Shown: one piece after another, positions 1-8,571 of the stretch
Layout of the letters: each line of letters opens with the position of its first letter
How positions within the stretch are numbered: the stretch's first letter is position 1
Origin: Oryzomonas sp.
GTDB taxonomy: Bacteria; Desulfobacterota; Desulfuromonadia; Geobacterales; Pseudopelobacteraceae
Direction of reading: 5' to 3'
Assembly: GCA_031292255.1 (NCBI GenBank)
Contig: JARLHN010000032.1
Span: forward strand, 32,108-96,107
DNA: 64,000 nucleotides
Program-made: the position numbers and the translations under genes
Notes under the pieces: model-generated
Seen by the model: the letters and a program-made list of their open reading frames with translations, nothing else
Told to the model about the DNA's origin: nothing
Databases searched by the model: none

Positions 1-364
1 CGTTTTTGTCCACCTTGAGGCCATAGCAGGTATCCTGCAGGTCGCATTCGCCGCCGGCATCGCACACCGGGCAGTCCAGCGGGTGATTGACCAACATGAG
101 TTCCAGGGTCTTCCTGCGGGCCTGCTCCAGCTTCGGCGACGTGGTGGTGACAGTGATGCCGTCCTTGACCGGCGTATTGCAGGCGGTCATGAACCGGTCA
201 ACCCCCTCGATTTCCACAATGCAGATGCGGCAGGCACCGGTGGTGGAAACCTTTTTCAGCCAGCAGAGCGTCGGAATCTTGATCCCCAGCTCCATGGCCG
301 CATCAAGGATGGTCGTCCCAGCGGGGACCTGTATCTGCCTGCCGTCAATCGTCAGCGTAACCAT
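1..364 (-). CDS. sfrA: SfrA / NuoG-like [2Fe-2S]-[4Fe-4S] oxidoreductase subunit, N-terminal part (runs off the window)
   Basis: Reading on the minus strand from an ATG at 364, the protein begins MVTLTIDGRQ and is open to the window edge, so about 121 residues are visible. It has a plant-type [2Fe-2S] ferredoxin domain (LCWL then GACRICIVE and a fourth Cys in TACNTP), followed by the start of the NuoG-type His/Cys [4Fe-4S] motif (NHPLDCPVCDAGGECDLQD). This is the N-terminus shared by NuoG, NAD-linked formate dehydrogenase and hydrogenase subunits, and SfrA. The gene just upstream on the same strand is an SfrB-type flavoprotein, and sfrB-sfrA pairing is known in Geobacter, so I call it SfrA by context. 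A stand-alone NuoG or formate dehydrogenase alpha subunit is possible, because the molybdopterin-like region lies outside the window. Confidence 0.72.
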   Translation of the reverse strand, partial: MVTLTIDGRQIQVPAGTTILDAAMELGIKIPTLCWLKKVSTTGACRICIVEIEGVDRFMTACNTPVKDGITVTTTSPKLEQARRKTLELMLVNHPLDCPVCDAGGECDLQDTCYGLKVDKN

Positions 365-605
365 ACGTAACTCCAAAGTTTAATTGCAATTTTTTCTCTT
401 AGCAGGCTATTAAAAAACTCAGGTTGTTCAAAAATAGTCAGATCGTCGCACCCGCAGAATGCCCAGCGGAGGCGTAGCAGCGCTACGCCGCACAATTTCA
501 CTTGTGAAATTGGACCGCGAAGGCGCCCGAAGGGTGAGGCCGCAGGCCGAAGTCACAAAAGGGCTTTCGAGGACGGCGGCGAGATGGCTGTTTTTCAACG
601 ACCTC
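365..605. repeat. Imperfect palindromic repeat element (type 1) between sfrB and sfrA
   Basis: This gap has no credible gene. Its centre is a perfect 8-bp inverted repeat with a 3-nt middle, GGCGTAGC-AGC-GCTACGCC at 471-489. Weaker outer arms flank it (GTTCAAAAATAG near 425 against GCTGTTTTTCAACG near 590), and a second small palindrome TTTCAC-TTGTGAAA lies near 496-509. The same core recurs at 41990-42007 and, in diverged form, near 11012, 13882 and 20236. It splits two genes that look cotranscribed, so it would be present in the sfrBA mRNA as a long structured spacer. Confidence 0.7.
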
Positions 606-2627
606 TTAGACCGCCACCATGGCCATGCGATAGCAACGCAGGCACCTGTCTGCCTCGGCTTGCGCCGCGCTGTCGCTGAAGCCCAGCTCGACCTCGCTGT
701 AGTTATTGAGGCTGGCCCGCTCTTTGCCGTGGACCTCTTTCTGGTGGGCACGCGCGGCCGAATCGAGCCATGCGACCTTCTCACCCTTGTCGTATACGCC
801 CAGGTAGGTCAACAGGTCGTCGAAGATGTCGTCTTCGGTGAGATAGGCCTTGCCTTCCTCCAGCCAGCGCTGGATGACCCGTGCGGCGCGGTGGGCGTTG
901 CCGACGCAGGCCACCACGGTCAGGGGGCCGATCTCGGCGTCGCCGCCGGCAAAAACGCCGTCGCAATCGGTCATCAGCGAGCGTGAGAGCGGGTTGCCCA
1001 TGCCGTCCTTGAGGTCCTTGCCGGCCGCATCCTTGAGCGGCAGGTACTTGGTGACCACGGTGTTCCACTTGGTGATGTCGATGCCCATGTCAGTGGGGAT
1101 GAACCCCAGGTCGGGGTCCTGGCCGATGGCCGGGATGACCGTATCGCATTCGATGACGAATTCACTGCCCGGCATCGGTTCGGGACGGCGGCGGCCCGAG
1201 GCGTCGGGCTCTCCCAACGCCATGCGGACACACTCCACACCGGTTACCTCGCTCTTGTCGTTGACGATGATCCGGGTAGGAAGCACCTGGAACTCGAACT
1301 TGACCCCCTCCTCGTCGGCGCCGTCCACCTCCCACACATCGGCCGGCATCTCCTTGCGGGAGCGGCGGTAGACCAGGTAGGAATCCTCGGCCCCCTCGCG
1401 CAGGGCGACCCGGACGCAGTCGATGGCGGTATTGCCCCCCCCGACCACAACGACCTTCTTGCCCATGCCGGTCGGCTTGCCCATATAGGCCTCGCGAAGG
1501 AAGTCGATCCCCCCCTTGAGGAAGCCCTTGTACCCCTTGTCCTCCCCTTCCACGCCCATGGGCTTGGAGCGGTGGGCACCGGGAGCTATGAACACGGAGT
1601 CATGTTTTTTCTTCAGTTCCGCCAGGGAGACGTCCGTGCCGATACGGCAGTTATAGACGATCTCGACCCCCAGGGACTGGATGATGTCGATGTCACGCTG
1701 AAGGACTGTTCGCGGCATGCGATAGGCCGGGATGCCGACCGCGATCATGCCGCCGCCGTAACCTTCCGGCAGAGCCTCATAGATAGTGCAGGGATACCCT
1801 TCCAGTGCCAGGTAATAGGCGGCAGCAAGGCCGGCCGGGCCGGCACCTACGATGCCTACCGTCTTGCTCTTCTTCGGCTTGGTCTGCATGGGGGGCGTCA
1901 GCTTGTGCAGACGCTCATAATCCGAGGCAGACCGCTTGAGCACCATGATATTGATTGCCTCGTCCACGTTTTTGCGACGGCAGGCGGTCTCGCAGGGGTG
2001 CGGGCAAACCCGTCCGCAGACGGCTGGGAGCGGCATATTTTCGCGGATGGCGACCAGGGAATCGGAAAAGCGGAGGTTCTTGATCTCCTCGATGTACCTG
2101 GGTATGTCGATATGGGACGGGCACTTGTCCATGCAGGGGGCGGTGATCTTGTGGATGTACCCGTCGAGGCTCTTGACCGCGCGGCGCTCGTGCAGGCGGG
2201 ACACGAAGTCGGCGCGGTAATGCTGCACCGCGTCGAAGACCGGCACCGTGGCACTCTGGCAGAGGGTGCACTTGCAATTCCTGAGCAACTCCGCCAGGTC
2301 CCCGACCATATCCAGATCAGCCTCGGCAGCCTTGCCGGCCACCACGTTCTGCAATAAGTCCATGAGCACCTTGGTGCCCTTCTTGCCCGGCGTACACTTG
2401 CCGCAACAGTACAAGGTCTGGACTCGTTTCATGTATTCGGCCGTCATGGCCGGAACATCTACGTCCTTATCGAACAGGATGATGCCGTCCCACCCCATGA
2501 ACGCCTTCAACGGACGCTCACCGTCAAAGGCCACCGGCAGCTTGAAGGCGACCGCCTGCGGTTCACCTGAAACATTCCTGTTGTCAACGACGTTTCTGCC
2601 CCACGTGGAAAAGACTACTGAAGCCAC
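606..2627 (-). CDS. sfrB: SfrB-type NAD(P)H oxidoreductase, NuoF-like/GltD-like flavoprotein
   Basis: A 673-aa protein. The N-terminal ~170 residues resemble the C-terminal 4Fe-4S part of NuoF (YCCGKCTPGKKG, then CKCTLCQS). The rest is a GltD-like module: a Cys-rich segment (APCMDKCPSHIDIPRY, CGRVCPHPCETACRR), an FAD Rossmann motif GIVGAGPAGLAAAYYL, an NAD(P) motif VVVVGGGNTAIDC and the late FAD motif CDGVFAGGDA. This architecture is that of the Geobacter cytosolic Fe(III)/NADPH oxidoreductase beta subunit SfrB, thought to link NADPH oxidation to other carriers in vivo. I chose the GTG start at 2627 (VASVVFSTWGR) because GGAGG lies 5 nt upstream; an in-frame upstream ATG at 2678 has no such site. 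sfrA follows after a repeat-containing spacer. Confidence 0.85.
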   Translation of the reverse strand: MASVVFSTWGRNVVDNRNVSGEPQAVAFKLPVAFDGERPLKAFMGWDGIILFDKDVDVPAMTAEYMKRVQTLYCCGKCTPGKKGTKVLMDLLQNVVAGKAAEADLDMVGDLAELLRNCKCTLCQSATVPVFDAVQHYRADFVSRLHERRAVKSLDGYIHKITAPCMDKCPSHIDIPRYIEEIKNLRFSDSLVAIRENMPLPAVCGRVCPHPCETACRRKNVDEAINIMVLKRSASDYERLHKLTPPMQTKPKKSKTVGIVGAGPAGLAAAYYLALEGYPCTIYEALPEGYGGGMIAVGIPAYRMPRTVLQRDIDIIQSLGVEIVYNCRIGTDVSLAELKKKHDSVFIAPGAHRSKPMGVEGEDKGYKGFLKGGIDFLREAYMGKPTGMGKKVVVVGGGNTAIDCVRVALREGAEDSYLVYRRSRKEMPADVWEVDGADEEGVKFEFQVLPTRIIVNDKSEVTGVECVRMALGEPDASGRRRPEPMPGSEFVIECDTVIPAIGQDPDLGFIPTDMGIDITKWNTVVTKYLPLKDAAGKDLKDGMGNPLSRSLMTDCDGVFAGGDAEIGPLTVVACVGNAHRAARVIQRWLEEGKAYLTEDDIFDDLLTYLGVYDKGEKVAWLDSAARAHQKEVHGKERASLNNYSEVELGFSDSAAQAEADRCLRCYRMAMVAV

Positions 2628-2705
2628 TCGTACCTCCGAAAACCGGACCCCTTGAATCCAGGGGTTAAGCTCTTGCAATTATTGTCCAAATCTACAATGA
2701 AAATG

Positions 2706-2720
2706 TGTATACAGTATGCA
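2706..2720. promoter_or_regulatory. Near-palindrome upstream of sfrB, GntR-like operator candidate
   Basis: TGTATACAGTATGCA is a 15-bp near-perfect dyad (one mismatched pair) about 80 bp upstream of the sfrB start, in the AT-rich gap between the divergent sfrB and M29 peptidase genes. GTATAC-type dyads resemble FCD-subfamily GntR operators. No regulator gene is adjacent, so the assignment is inference only. Confidence 0.35.
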
Positions 2721-2860
2721 TGAGTAGCATAATAATGTTCCAGAAATCAAGGGAAAAAAAATCTTTGCCTCCCCTTGCCTTTCAAGCGGTTTCACCTTTG
2801 CGCCATTCTGTGCTATAGAGAGGTGACTGTCGGCACTTCACGCAACGGAAGGATATCGCC

Positions 2861-3991
2861 ATGACTTCTCTCGACAAAGCATTTCGATCTCTTTTTGAAA
2901 CCAATATGGGCATTCGCGACAGCGAACGGGTCCTGGTATTCGGCGATACGATCCGGCCCGACGAAGCGATCTCCCCTGGCGACCGGGACCGGCGGTTGCG
3001 CCTGAATGCCACCGCCCGCCAGGCGGCGGCATTCGCGGAAAAAACTTATGGCAGCGGCGCTTTCGTGGAGTTCGCCGCCACTCCCGCCTCGGGCGCCGAG
3101 CCGCCCCGGGAACTCTGGCTGGCGACCTTCGGCGAGGAAACCATCGTTTTGTTGGAACAATCGGGATTGCTGGCAAAGCTCCTGGCAAAACAGGCCTCCC
3201 CCGATGAGATCGCCGCCGGCCGGGAGATCATCCTGGCCCGCAAAGAGGCAGTGGCGGACATCATCATCGCCCTTTCCAACAACTCCACCAGCCACACCCG
3301 CTACCGCGCCCTGGCCTGCGACGCCGGCTCGCGTGTCGCCAGCCTGCCGCACTTCGACCCGGACATGTTCCACAGCTCCATGACCGTGGACTGGCAAACC
3401 CTGGCGGCCCGCACCGCCCGGTTGGTGGCAGCGGTCAACCGGGCGGAGTGGGTACGTGTCGCCTGCCCCAACGGCACCGACATGATGATCTGCAAGCAGG
3501 GACGTCAGGCCGGTGGCGACGATGGCCTGTTGACCGCTGCCGGCAGCTTCGGCAACCTGCCGGCCGGTGAGGCGTACCTGGCGCCGCTGGAGGGGAAAAG
3601 CCACGGCGTCATGGTGGTCGAGTGGGGCTCGACCTGCAAATTGGACGAACCGCTGCGGCTCTTCGTGGAGAACGGCAGCGTGGCAAGCATCGAAGGGACA
3701 GACCCGCTTCGCGCCAAGCTGGAAGCCAAATTCGCCGAGAACACCAACTGCCGCAATGTCGCCGAACTGGGCATCGGCACCAACGAAAAGGCCAGCCGGC
3801 CGGACAACGTGCTGGAGGCCGAGAAGATTCTCGGCACGATCCACATCGCCCTGGGGGACAACTCCGGCTTCGGCGGCCAGGTCAGCGCGCCCTTCCACGA
3901 GGATTACGTCTTTTACCGCCCCACCCTCACATTGGTCATGGCGGATGGCGGCGAGCAGGTCATCATTGATGACGGGCACATGCTTGTTTGA
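2861..3991 (+). CDS. M29-family aminopeptidase-like metallopeptidase
   Basis: A 376-aa cytosolic protein matching the M29 (thermophilic aminopeptidase T/AmpS) family. The C-terminal half keeps the recognisable metal-site segments: ELGIGTN, an acidic residue before ILGTIHIALGDN, and a final HEDYVF. Family members are dinuclear metal aminopeptidases of 370-420 residues, which fits. A Shine-Dalgarno-like GGAAGGA precedes the ATG. The gene diverges from sfrB and is followed after 179 nt, holding a strong hairpin, by mqnD. The N-terminal half is less typical of well-studied members, so substrate range is unknown. Confidence 0.75.
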   Translation: MTSLDKAFRSLFETNMGIRDSERVLVFGDTIRPDEAISPGDRDRRLRLNATARQAAAFAEKTYGSGAFVEFAATPASGAEPPRELWLATFGEETIVLLEQSGLLAKLLAKQASPDEIAAGREIILARKEAVADIIIALSNNSTSHTRYRALACDAGSRVASLPHFDPDMFHSSMTVDWQTLAARTARLVAAVNRAEWVRVACPNGTDMMICKQGRQAGGDDGLLTAAGSFGNLPAGEAYLAPLEGKSHGVMVVEWGSTCKLDEPLRLFVENGSVASIEGTDPLRAKLEAKFAENTNCRNVAELGIGTNEKASRPDNVLEAEKILGTIHIALGDNSGFGGQVSAPFHEDYVFYRPTLTLVMADGGEQVIIDDGHMLV

Positions 3992-4022
3992 TTCTTATTT
4001 GGTCCTCTGCGAGGTACGCACC

Positions 4023-4121
4023 CGATGGAGCCTGGAGCCTCAACCACGCCTGTGACGCACCATGCGCGGATGCTCGGCATGGTGCGTCATGGGCAACGAC
4101 TGGCTCCGGCATGCCGCTCCA
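4023..4121. repeat. Cruciform-capable nested inverted repeat between the M29 peptidase and mqnD
   Basis: A perfect 13-bp inverted repeat, TGACGCACCATGC (4053-4065) against GCATGGTGCGTCA (4077-4089), encloses an 11-nt loop. An outer pair GATGGAGC near 4024 against GCTCCATC near 4113 continues the dyad. There is no T-run directly after it, so it is not a typical intrinsic terminator on the plus strand. Confidence 0.7.
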
Positions 4122-4170
4122 TCGGCCATTCAGTCATCACGGATTCAGGTATCAACCATAAGGAGCCATT

Positions 4171-5004
4171 ATGACCACTTCCCTGACCCTCGGTTTTTCC
4201 CCCTGCCCCAACGACACCTTCATGTTCTACCCGCTCGTCCACGGCCTGGTGGACACCGTCGGCATCTCCTACAAGGAACGGCTGGAGGACGTGGAAACCC
4301 TCAACCAATTGGCCATCAAGGGAGAACTGGACGTCACCAAGGTCTCCTACCACGCTCTGGGGCATATCCGCGACAAATACGCCCTGCTCCGCTCGGGCAG
4401 CGCCCTGGGCCGGGGCTGCGGGCCACTGCTGGTGGCAAAGGACTCAATCGATCCATCCGGCCTGCGGGGCAGGACCATCGCCGTTCCGGGACACCTCACC
4501 ACGGCGCTGCTCCTGCTGCGCCTGTTCGACCCCGCCTTGAAGAACTTCGTGGTGATGCCCTTCAACGAGATCATGGATGCCGTTTTGATCGGCAACGTCG
4601 ACGCCGGCGTGATCATCCACGAATCCCGCTTTACCTACCAGGGTTTCGGCCTGCACAAGATGCTCGACCTGGGCGAATGGTGGGAGAGGGAGAGCGGCTT
4701 GCCGATCCCCTTGGGCGGCATCGTTGCCAAACGTTCCCTGGGCGCGGTGACCATCGACGCCATCGAGCGCGCCCTGCGGGACGGGGTGGCCTATTCCCGC
4801 GCCAATCCCGCCTCTGCGGCCCATTACATCCATGAGCACGCCCAGGAGATGAACGAAGACGTCTGCTCGGCTCACATCGGCCTGTACGTCAACGATTTCT
4901 CCAGCGACCTGGGCGACGAGGGGGTCAAGGCCATTCAATGCCTTTTGGAGCGGGCGGAAAAAGCCGGCATCATCCCGGCCTCCACGGCGCCGCTCTTCAT
5001 TTGA
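4171..5004 (+). CDS. mqnD: 1,4-dihydroxy-6-naphthoate synthase (futalosine menaquinone pathway)
   Basis: A 277-aa MqnD. The family signature SPCPNDTFMFYPLVHG lies near the N-terminus, followed by ELDVTKVSYHALG and the GNVDAGVIIHESRFTY segment typical of this periplasmic-binding-protein-like fold. MqnD converts cyclic dehypoxanthine futalosine to 1,4-dihydroxy-6-naphthoate. The start has AAGGAG 7 nt upstream. Together with the mqnB-like gene at 18593 it indicates menaquinone synthesis by the futalosine route, as known for Geobacter. It is not in an obvious operon with other mqn genes. Confidence 0.92.
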   Translation: MTTSLTLGFSPCPNDTFMFYPLVHGLVDTVGISYKERLEDVETLNQLAIKGELDVTKVSYHALGHIRDKYALLRSGSALGRGCGPLLVAKDSIDPSGLRGRTIAVPGHLTTALLLLRLFDPALKNFVVMPFNEIMDAVLIGNVDAGVIIHESRFTYQGFGLHKMLDLGEWWERESGLPIPLGGIVAKRSLGAVTIDAIERALRDGVAYSRANPASAAHYIHEHAQEMNEDVCSAHIGLYVNDFSSDLGDEGVKAIQCLLERAEKAGIIPASTAPLFI

Positions 5005-5077
5005 TTCACCTCTTTACAAACAGCGTGAGCATGATTATCCTGCATCCGTAAAATTTCACCGTGCAGGAGGAACATGT

Positions 5078-5611
5078 ATGGCGGAAGAACAGAAGGAAAA
5101 ATGGCAGGGGTGGCTGGCGCTCTCCATGGCCATCGTGGCGGTCATGGCCGCGCTGACCACGCTCTATATGGGGAAATACTCGTCCCGCGCCATCATGGCC
5201 CAAGGACAGGAGAGCGATCAGTGGGCCTTTTACCAGGCCAAGGGCATCAAGCAGCACAGTTTTGAGATGAGCAAGAGGGCGCTGGAGTTGCAGTACCATT
5301 CCCAGAAGGGACTGCCGCCCCAGGTTGCCGCAGACTACGAGAAAACGCTCGCAAAATACGGCGAGGAGATCAAGCGCTACGACGGGGATAAAAAGGAGAT
5401 CAAGGACAAGGCGGAGGGTCTCGCCAAAATAAAACTCAAGGCCCAGGAGATGAGCGGGAACTTCGCCTATGCCCTCATATTCCTCCAGATAGCCATAATG
5501 CTCTCATCCCTGGCCAGCCTGACCAAGCGGCACTACCTCTGGTACATCGCCCTGGGGTGCAACCTCGGCTGGCTGTACTTCTTTCTGGATGCCTGGATGC
5601 TTTTTAGTTGA
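5078..5611 (+). CDS. DUF4337-family membrane protein
   Basis: A 177-aa protein. A cytosolic start (MAEEQKEKWQGW) is followed by a TM segment at about 12-32, a charged helical stretch with a coiled-coil tendency (about 60-130, KKEIKDKAEGLAKIKLKAQ), and two closely spaced C-terminal TM segments (AYALIFLQIAIMLSSLASL and YLWYIALGCNLGWLYFFL). This arrangement and the sequence match DUF4337, a family of unknown function. AGGAGG precedes the ATG at a normal distance. A terminator follows at 5634, so it appears monocistronic. Confidence 0.8.
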   Translation: MAEEQKEKWQGWLALSMAIVAVMAALTTLYMGKYSSRAIMAQGQESDQWAFYQAKGIKQHSFEMSKRALELQYHSQKGLPPQVAADYEKTLAKYGEEIKRYDGDKKEIKDKAEGLAKIKLKAQEMSGNFAYALIFLQIAIMLSSLASLTKRHYLWYIALGCNLGWLYFFLDAWMLFS

Positions 5612-5632
5612 CCGCGTCTCCTCCCCGGCGCA

Positions 5633-5665
5633 GAAAAGGCCGTCCGGTCTTCGGGCGGCCTTTTC
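5633..5665. terminator. Bidirectional-type intrinsic terminator between the DUF4337 gene and nuoN
   Basis: AAAAGGCCG - CCGGTCTTCGGG - CGGCCTTTT forms a GC-rich stem flanked by A-run and T-run, so it can stop transcription from both convergent genes. It lies 20 nt past the DUF4337 stop and about 20 nt past the nuoN stop. Confidence 0.85.
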
Positions 5666-5683
5666 CCATTTATTGCCGGTCTC

Positions 5684-7081
5684 TCACCCCATAATCCGTG
5701 CCAGCAGGTCGAGTAGCGGGGAGGGGTAGACTCCCATGACAACCGTTACCAGGGTAGGAATGGCCAGTGCCAATGCTTCGGAACCCGTAAGCCGCCGGGC
5801 CGCCGCTTCCGCCCCGTCAACGGGCCGCATATAGAGCGCGACCACCACCCGCAGATAGAAGAATACCGCCACCAGTGCCGTGAGGACGCCGACCATGGCC
5901 AAGGCGATTTCGCCCGCCCGCAGCGCAGCGCTGAAGACCGCAAACTTGGCCATGAAACCGGCCGCCGGGGGGATACCGGCCAAGGAGAACAACGCCACTG
6001 CCAGGACCGCTCCGGCCAGCGGATTGCGGTACCCCAGGCCGCGGTACTGCTCGATTGCGTCCCGATCCGATCCATCCGACAGAATGGACACCGCGCCGAA
6101 GGAGGCCAACCCTGCTGCCGCATAGGCCACGACGTAGAAGATCGCGGCCCGCCCCCCACCGGCCGGCAGGGCCACAAAGGCCAGGGCAACGTACCCCATC
6201 TGTGCCACCGACGACCAGGCCAGCAGGCGCTTGATGCTGGTCTGCACCAGCGCCGCCAGGTTGCCGCAGACCATGGTGGCGAGCGACAGGCACCAGAGGA
6301 TGTCGTGACCGCCGCGCCATCCGGCCATAAGCGGCAGGATGAGGAGCACGGCCGCAACCGAGGCCCCCTTGGATGCGGTGGAGAGCAGCGCCGTCACCGG
6401 GGCAGGTGCTCCCTGGTACACATCAGGCGTCCAAAGATGGGCAGGGACCAGGGAGAGCTTGAAGGCCAATCCCACGAGGATCAGGCAGACACCAGCCAGG
6501 AACAGCGGCTCAAGGGAAGCGGGTTGCCGAGCCAGCTCAGACAGCCTGAGCGTCCCGCGGCTGCAATAGACCAGGGCGATCCCCATGGCCAGGACAGCCG
6601 CCGACAGGGTGCCGTTGAGAAGGTACTTCAGCCCCGCCTCCCCTCCCCGGACCGAATCCCGCTCAATGGCGACCAGAAGGTAAAAGGCGAATGTAAATGC
6701 CTCCAGGCCGAGGAACAGCATCAGCAGGTCGCTGGCGGCGCAGGCCGCACCCATTCCGGCCAGGGCGAAAAGGAGGGTAGCCGGATACTCCTCCCCCACG
6801 ATGCCGCGCCTTTTATTATAGCCGGTGGCCATCAGCAGGGCCACCAGACCGGCACTGTCGAGAAAGACGGCAAAGAAACGGGCAAAGGGGGTAATGGCAA
6901 GGCCCGGCATGACGACTGTTGCGGGCACGGCAATCGTCCACGCGAGGGCAGAGACAACCACAGTGATGGCAAGCCCGTACAGGTAGCCGCCCGGACGCAC
7001 CGCGCCGGCCAGCAATACCAGCACACTGCCGCCGGCCAGGATAATCAGAGGCATGAGTGCCATCATGTCGGCCTTAGTCAT
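5684..7081 (-). CDS. nuoN: NADH-quinone oxidoreductase subunit N
   Basis: A 465-aa polytopic membrane protein, the antiporter-like subunit NuoN and the last gene of this complex I block. The proton-antiporter (Proton_antipo_M) core is visible: FLGLEAFTFAFYLLVA, the AFKLSLVPAHLWTPDVYQGAPAPVTALLS helix region with its conserved Lys, and KRLLAWSSVAQMGYVALAF. The ATG at 7081 overlaps the nuoM stop by 4 nt (ATGA), indicating translational coupling and fixing the start over a long upstream open frame. Confidence 0.95.
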   Translation of the reverse strand: MTKADMMALMPLIILAGGSVLVLLAGAVRPGGYLYGLAITVVVSALAWTIAVPATVVMPGLAITPFARFFAVFLDSAGLVALLMATGYNKRRGIVGEEYPATLLFALAGMGAACAASDLLMLFLGLEAFTFAFYLLVAIERDSVRGGEAGLKYLLNGTLSAAVLAMGIALVYCSRGTLRLSELARQPASLEPLFLAGVCLILVGLAFKLSLVPAHLWTPDVYQGAPAPVTALLSTASKGASVAAVLLILPLMAGWRGGHDILWCLSLATMVCGNLAALVQTSIKRLLAWSSVAQMGYVALAFVALPAGGGRAAIFYVVAYAAAGLASFGAVSILSDGSDRDAIEQYRGLGYRNPLAGAVLAVALFSLAGIPPAAGFMAKFAVFSAALRAGEIALAMVGVLTALVAVFFYLRVVVALYMRPVDGAEAAARRLTGSEALALAIPTLVTVVMGVYPSPLLDLLARIMG

Positions 7082-8571
7082 GGCACTCCCCCCGTCAGAA
7101 GCCGCACCGGCCCATGGATCAGCTCCAGAAGCGGCGCGGGGTGCACCCCCATCCACACCACCAGCAGGGCCAACACGGCCAGAACGCAAATTTCCCGGCG
7201 ATCCAGATCCGCCAGCGGCAAGGGCCGGCGTTCCACCTGGAAGACCACCTCCTGCACCAGCCGCACCATGTAGACCAGGGTCAGGACGATGCCGACGAAG
7301 GCCAGACCCGCCGCCAGCGGTGCCTTGGTAAAGGTGCCGGCCAGCACAAGGAACTCGCCCACGAAATTGTTCAGTCCCGGCAGGCCGACCGAGGCCATGG
7401 AGAAGATCAGAAAGAAGAACGACCAGAGCGGGATCTTGCCCCACAACCCGCCGAAAGCGCCGATCTCCCTGGTGTGCGCCCGCTCGTCCAGCATCCCGAC
7501 CATGGCGAACAGTGCACCAGTGGTCACCCCGTGGTTGGCCATCTGAATGATGGAGCCGGACAGGGCCACCGGCTCCCAGGCGGCGATGCCGATGGCCACG
7601 TACCCCATGTGGCCGATGCTGGAATAGGCGATCAGTCGCTTCATGTCCTCCTGGGCAAAGGCCACCAGCGAGGCGTAAATGATGCCGGCGATGGCCAGGG
7701 TGTAGATCAGGGGCGTCAAGGTCTGGGCCGCCTGGGGGAAGAGCGGGTAGCCGAAGCGGATCAGGCCGTAGCTCCCGGTCTTGAGCAGAAGCCCGGCCAG
7801 GATCACGCTCCCCGCGGTGGGGGCGTCGGTGTGTGCATCCGGCAGCCAGGTGTGCAACGGAAAGAGCGGGAACTTGATGGCAAAGGCCAGGAAAAAGGCG
7901 GCGAACAGCCAGAGCTGGGTGCCGGCAGGCAGGGGGGTCGCGATCAGCTCAAACAGCCCGAAGGTGGTCACGCCGCTCTGGCGGGCATGGAGCAGGTGCA
8001 GGGCGATGATCGCCAGGAGCATCAAGAGCGAGCCGAACATGGTGAAGAGGAAGAACTTGACCGTGGAGTAGATGCGCCGGCCATGCCCCCAGATGCCGAT
8101 CAGGAAGAACATGGGGATCAGCATCACCTCCCAGAACAGGTAGAACAAGGCCAGGTCCAGCGCCAGGAAGACCCCCATGATGCCGGTTTCCATGGCCAGG
8201 AGCAGCGCCAGGAACAGGCCGACCTTTTCGCCGACGGCCCGCCATGACACCGCCAAGGCGATGCAGAAGCTGAAGGCGGTCAGCATGACCATCAGGAGCG
8301 ATAGGCCGTCCAGGCCCAGGGTGTAGCGGATGCCGAAAGCGGAGATCCAGGGGGCGTCCTCCACCAGCAGGTAACCGGGCAGGGCCGGTTTCAGCGCCGC
8401 CAGCCCCTGCCACGATGCGTACAGCCATAGCGCCAGCAAAAGCTCCCCGCTCATCACGCCCAGGGCCAGCGACCGTGCGGCCGCGGGGCACTTCCAGGCC
8501 GGCAGCATCAGCAGGCAGCCCGCCAGAGGGAAGAAGACCAAAACGGTGAGCAGGTGCAGGTCGGCCATCAT
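7078..8571 (-). CDS. nuoM: NADH-quinone oxidoreductase subunit M
   Basis: A 497-aa proton-translocating antiporter-like subunit. Signature regions include FYLFWEVMLIPMFFLIGIWG, FPLFPLHTWLPDAHTDAPTAGS and KRLIAYSSIGHMGYVAIGI, with about 14 hydrophobic segments. The start at 8571 (MMADLHLL) overlaps the nuoL stop as ATGA; the in-frame ATG at 8568 is the only close alternative. It is coupled in the same way to nuoN downstream. Confidence 0.96.
   Translation of the reverse strand: MMADLHLLTVLVFFPLAGCLLMLPAWKCPAAARSLALGVMSGELLLALWLYASWQGLAALKPALPGYLLVEDAPWISAFGIRYTLGLDGLSLLMVMLTAFSFCIALAVSWRAVGEKVGLFLALLLAMETGIMGVFLALDLALFYLFWEVMLIPMFFLIGIWGHGRRIYSTVKFFLFTMFGSLLMLLAIIALHLLHARQSGVTTFGLFELIATPLPAGTQLWLFAAFFLAFAIKFPLFPLHTWLPDAHTDAPTAGSVILAGLLLKTGSYGLIRFGYPLFPQAAQTLTPLIYTLAIAGIIYASLVAFAQEDMKRLIAYSSIGHMGYVAIGIAAWEPVALSGSIIQMANHGVTTGALFAMVGMLDERAHTREIGAFGGLWGKIPLWSFFFLIFSMASVGLPGLNNFVGEFLVLAGTFTKAPLAAGLAFVGIVLTLVYMVRLVQEVVFQVERRPLPLADLDRREICVLAVLALLVVWMGVHPAPLLELIHGPVRLLTGGVP

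Noticed and set aside
365-605. An insertion sequence remnant
   Set aside because: There are no transposase fragments or terminal inverted repeats with target duplication. The structure is a palindrome of a family seen at four other loci.
1572-2357. A plus-strand frame opposite sfrB
   Set aside because: The minus-strand SfrB frame carries all flavin and Fe-S motifs; the plus frame has none.
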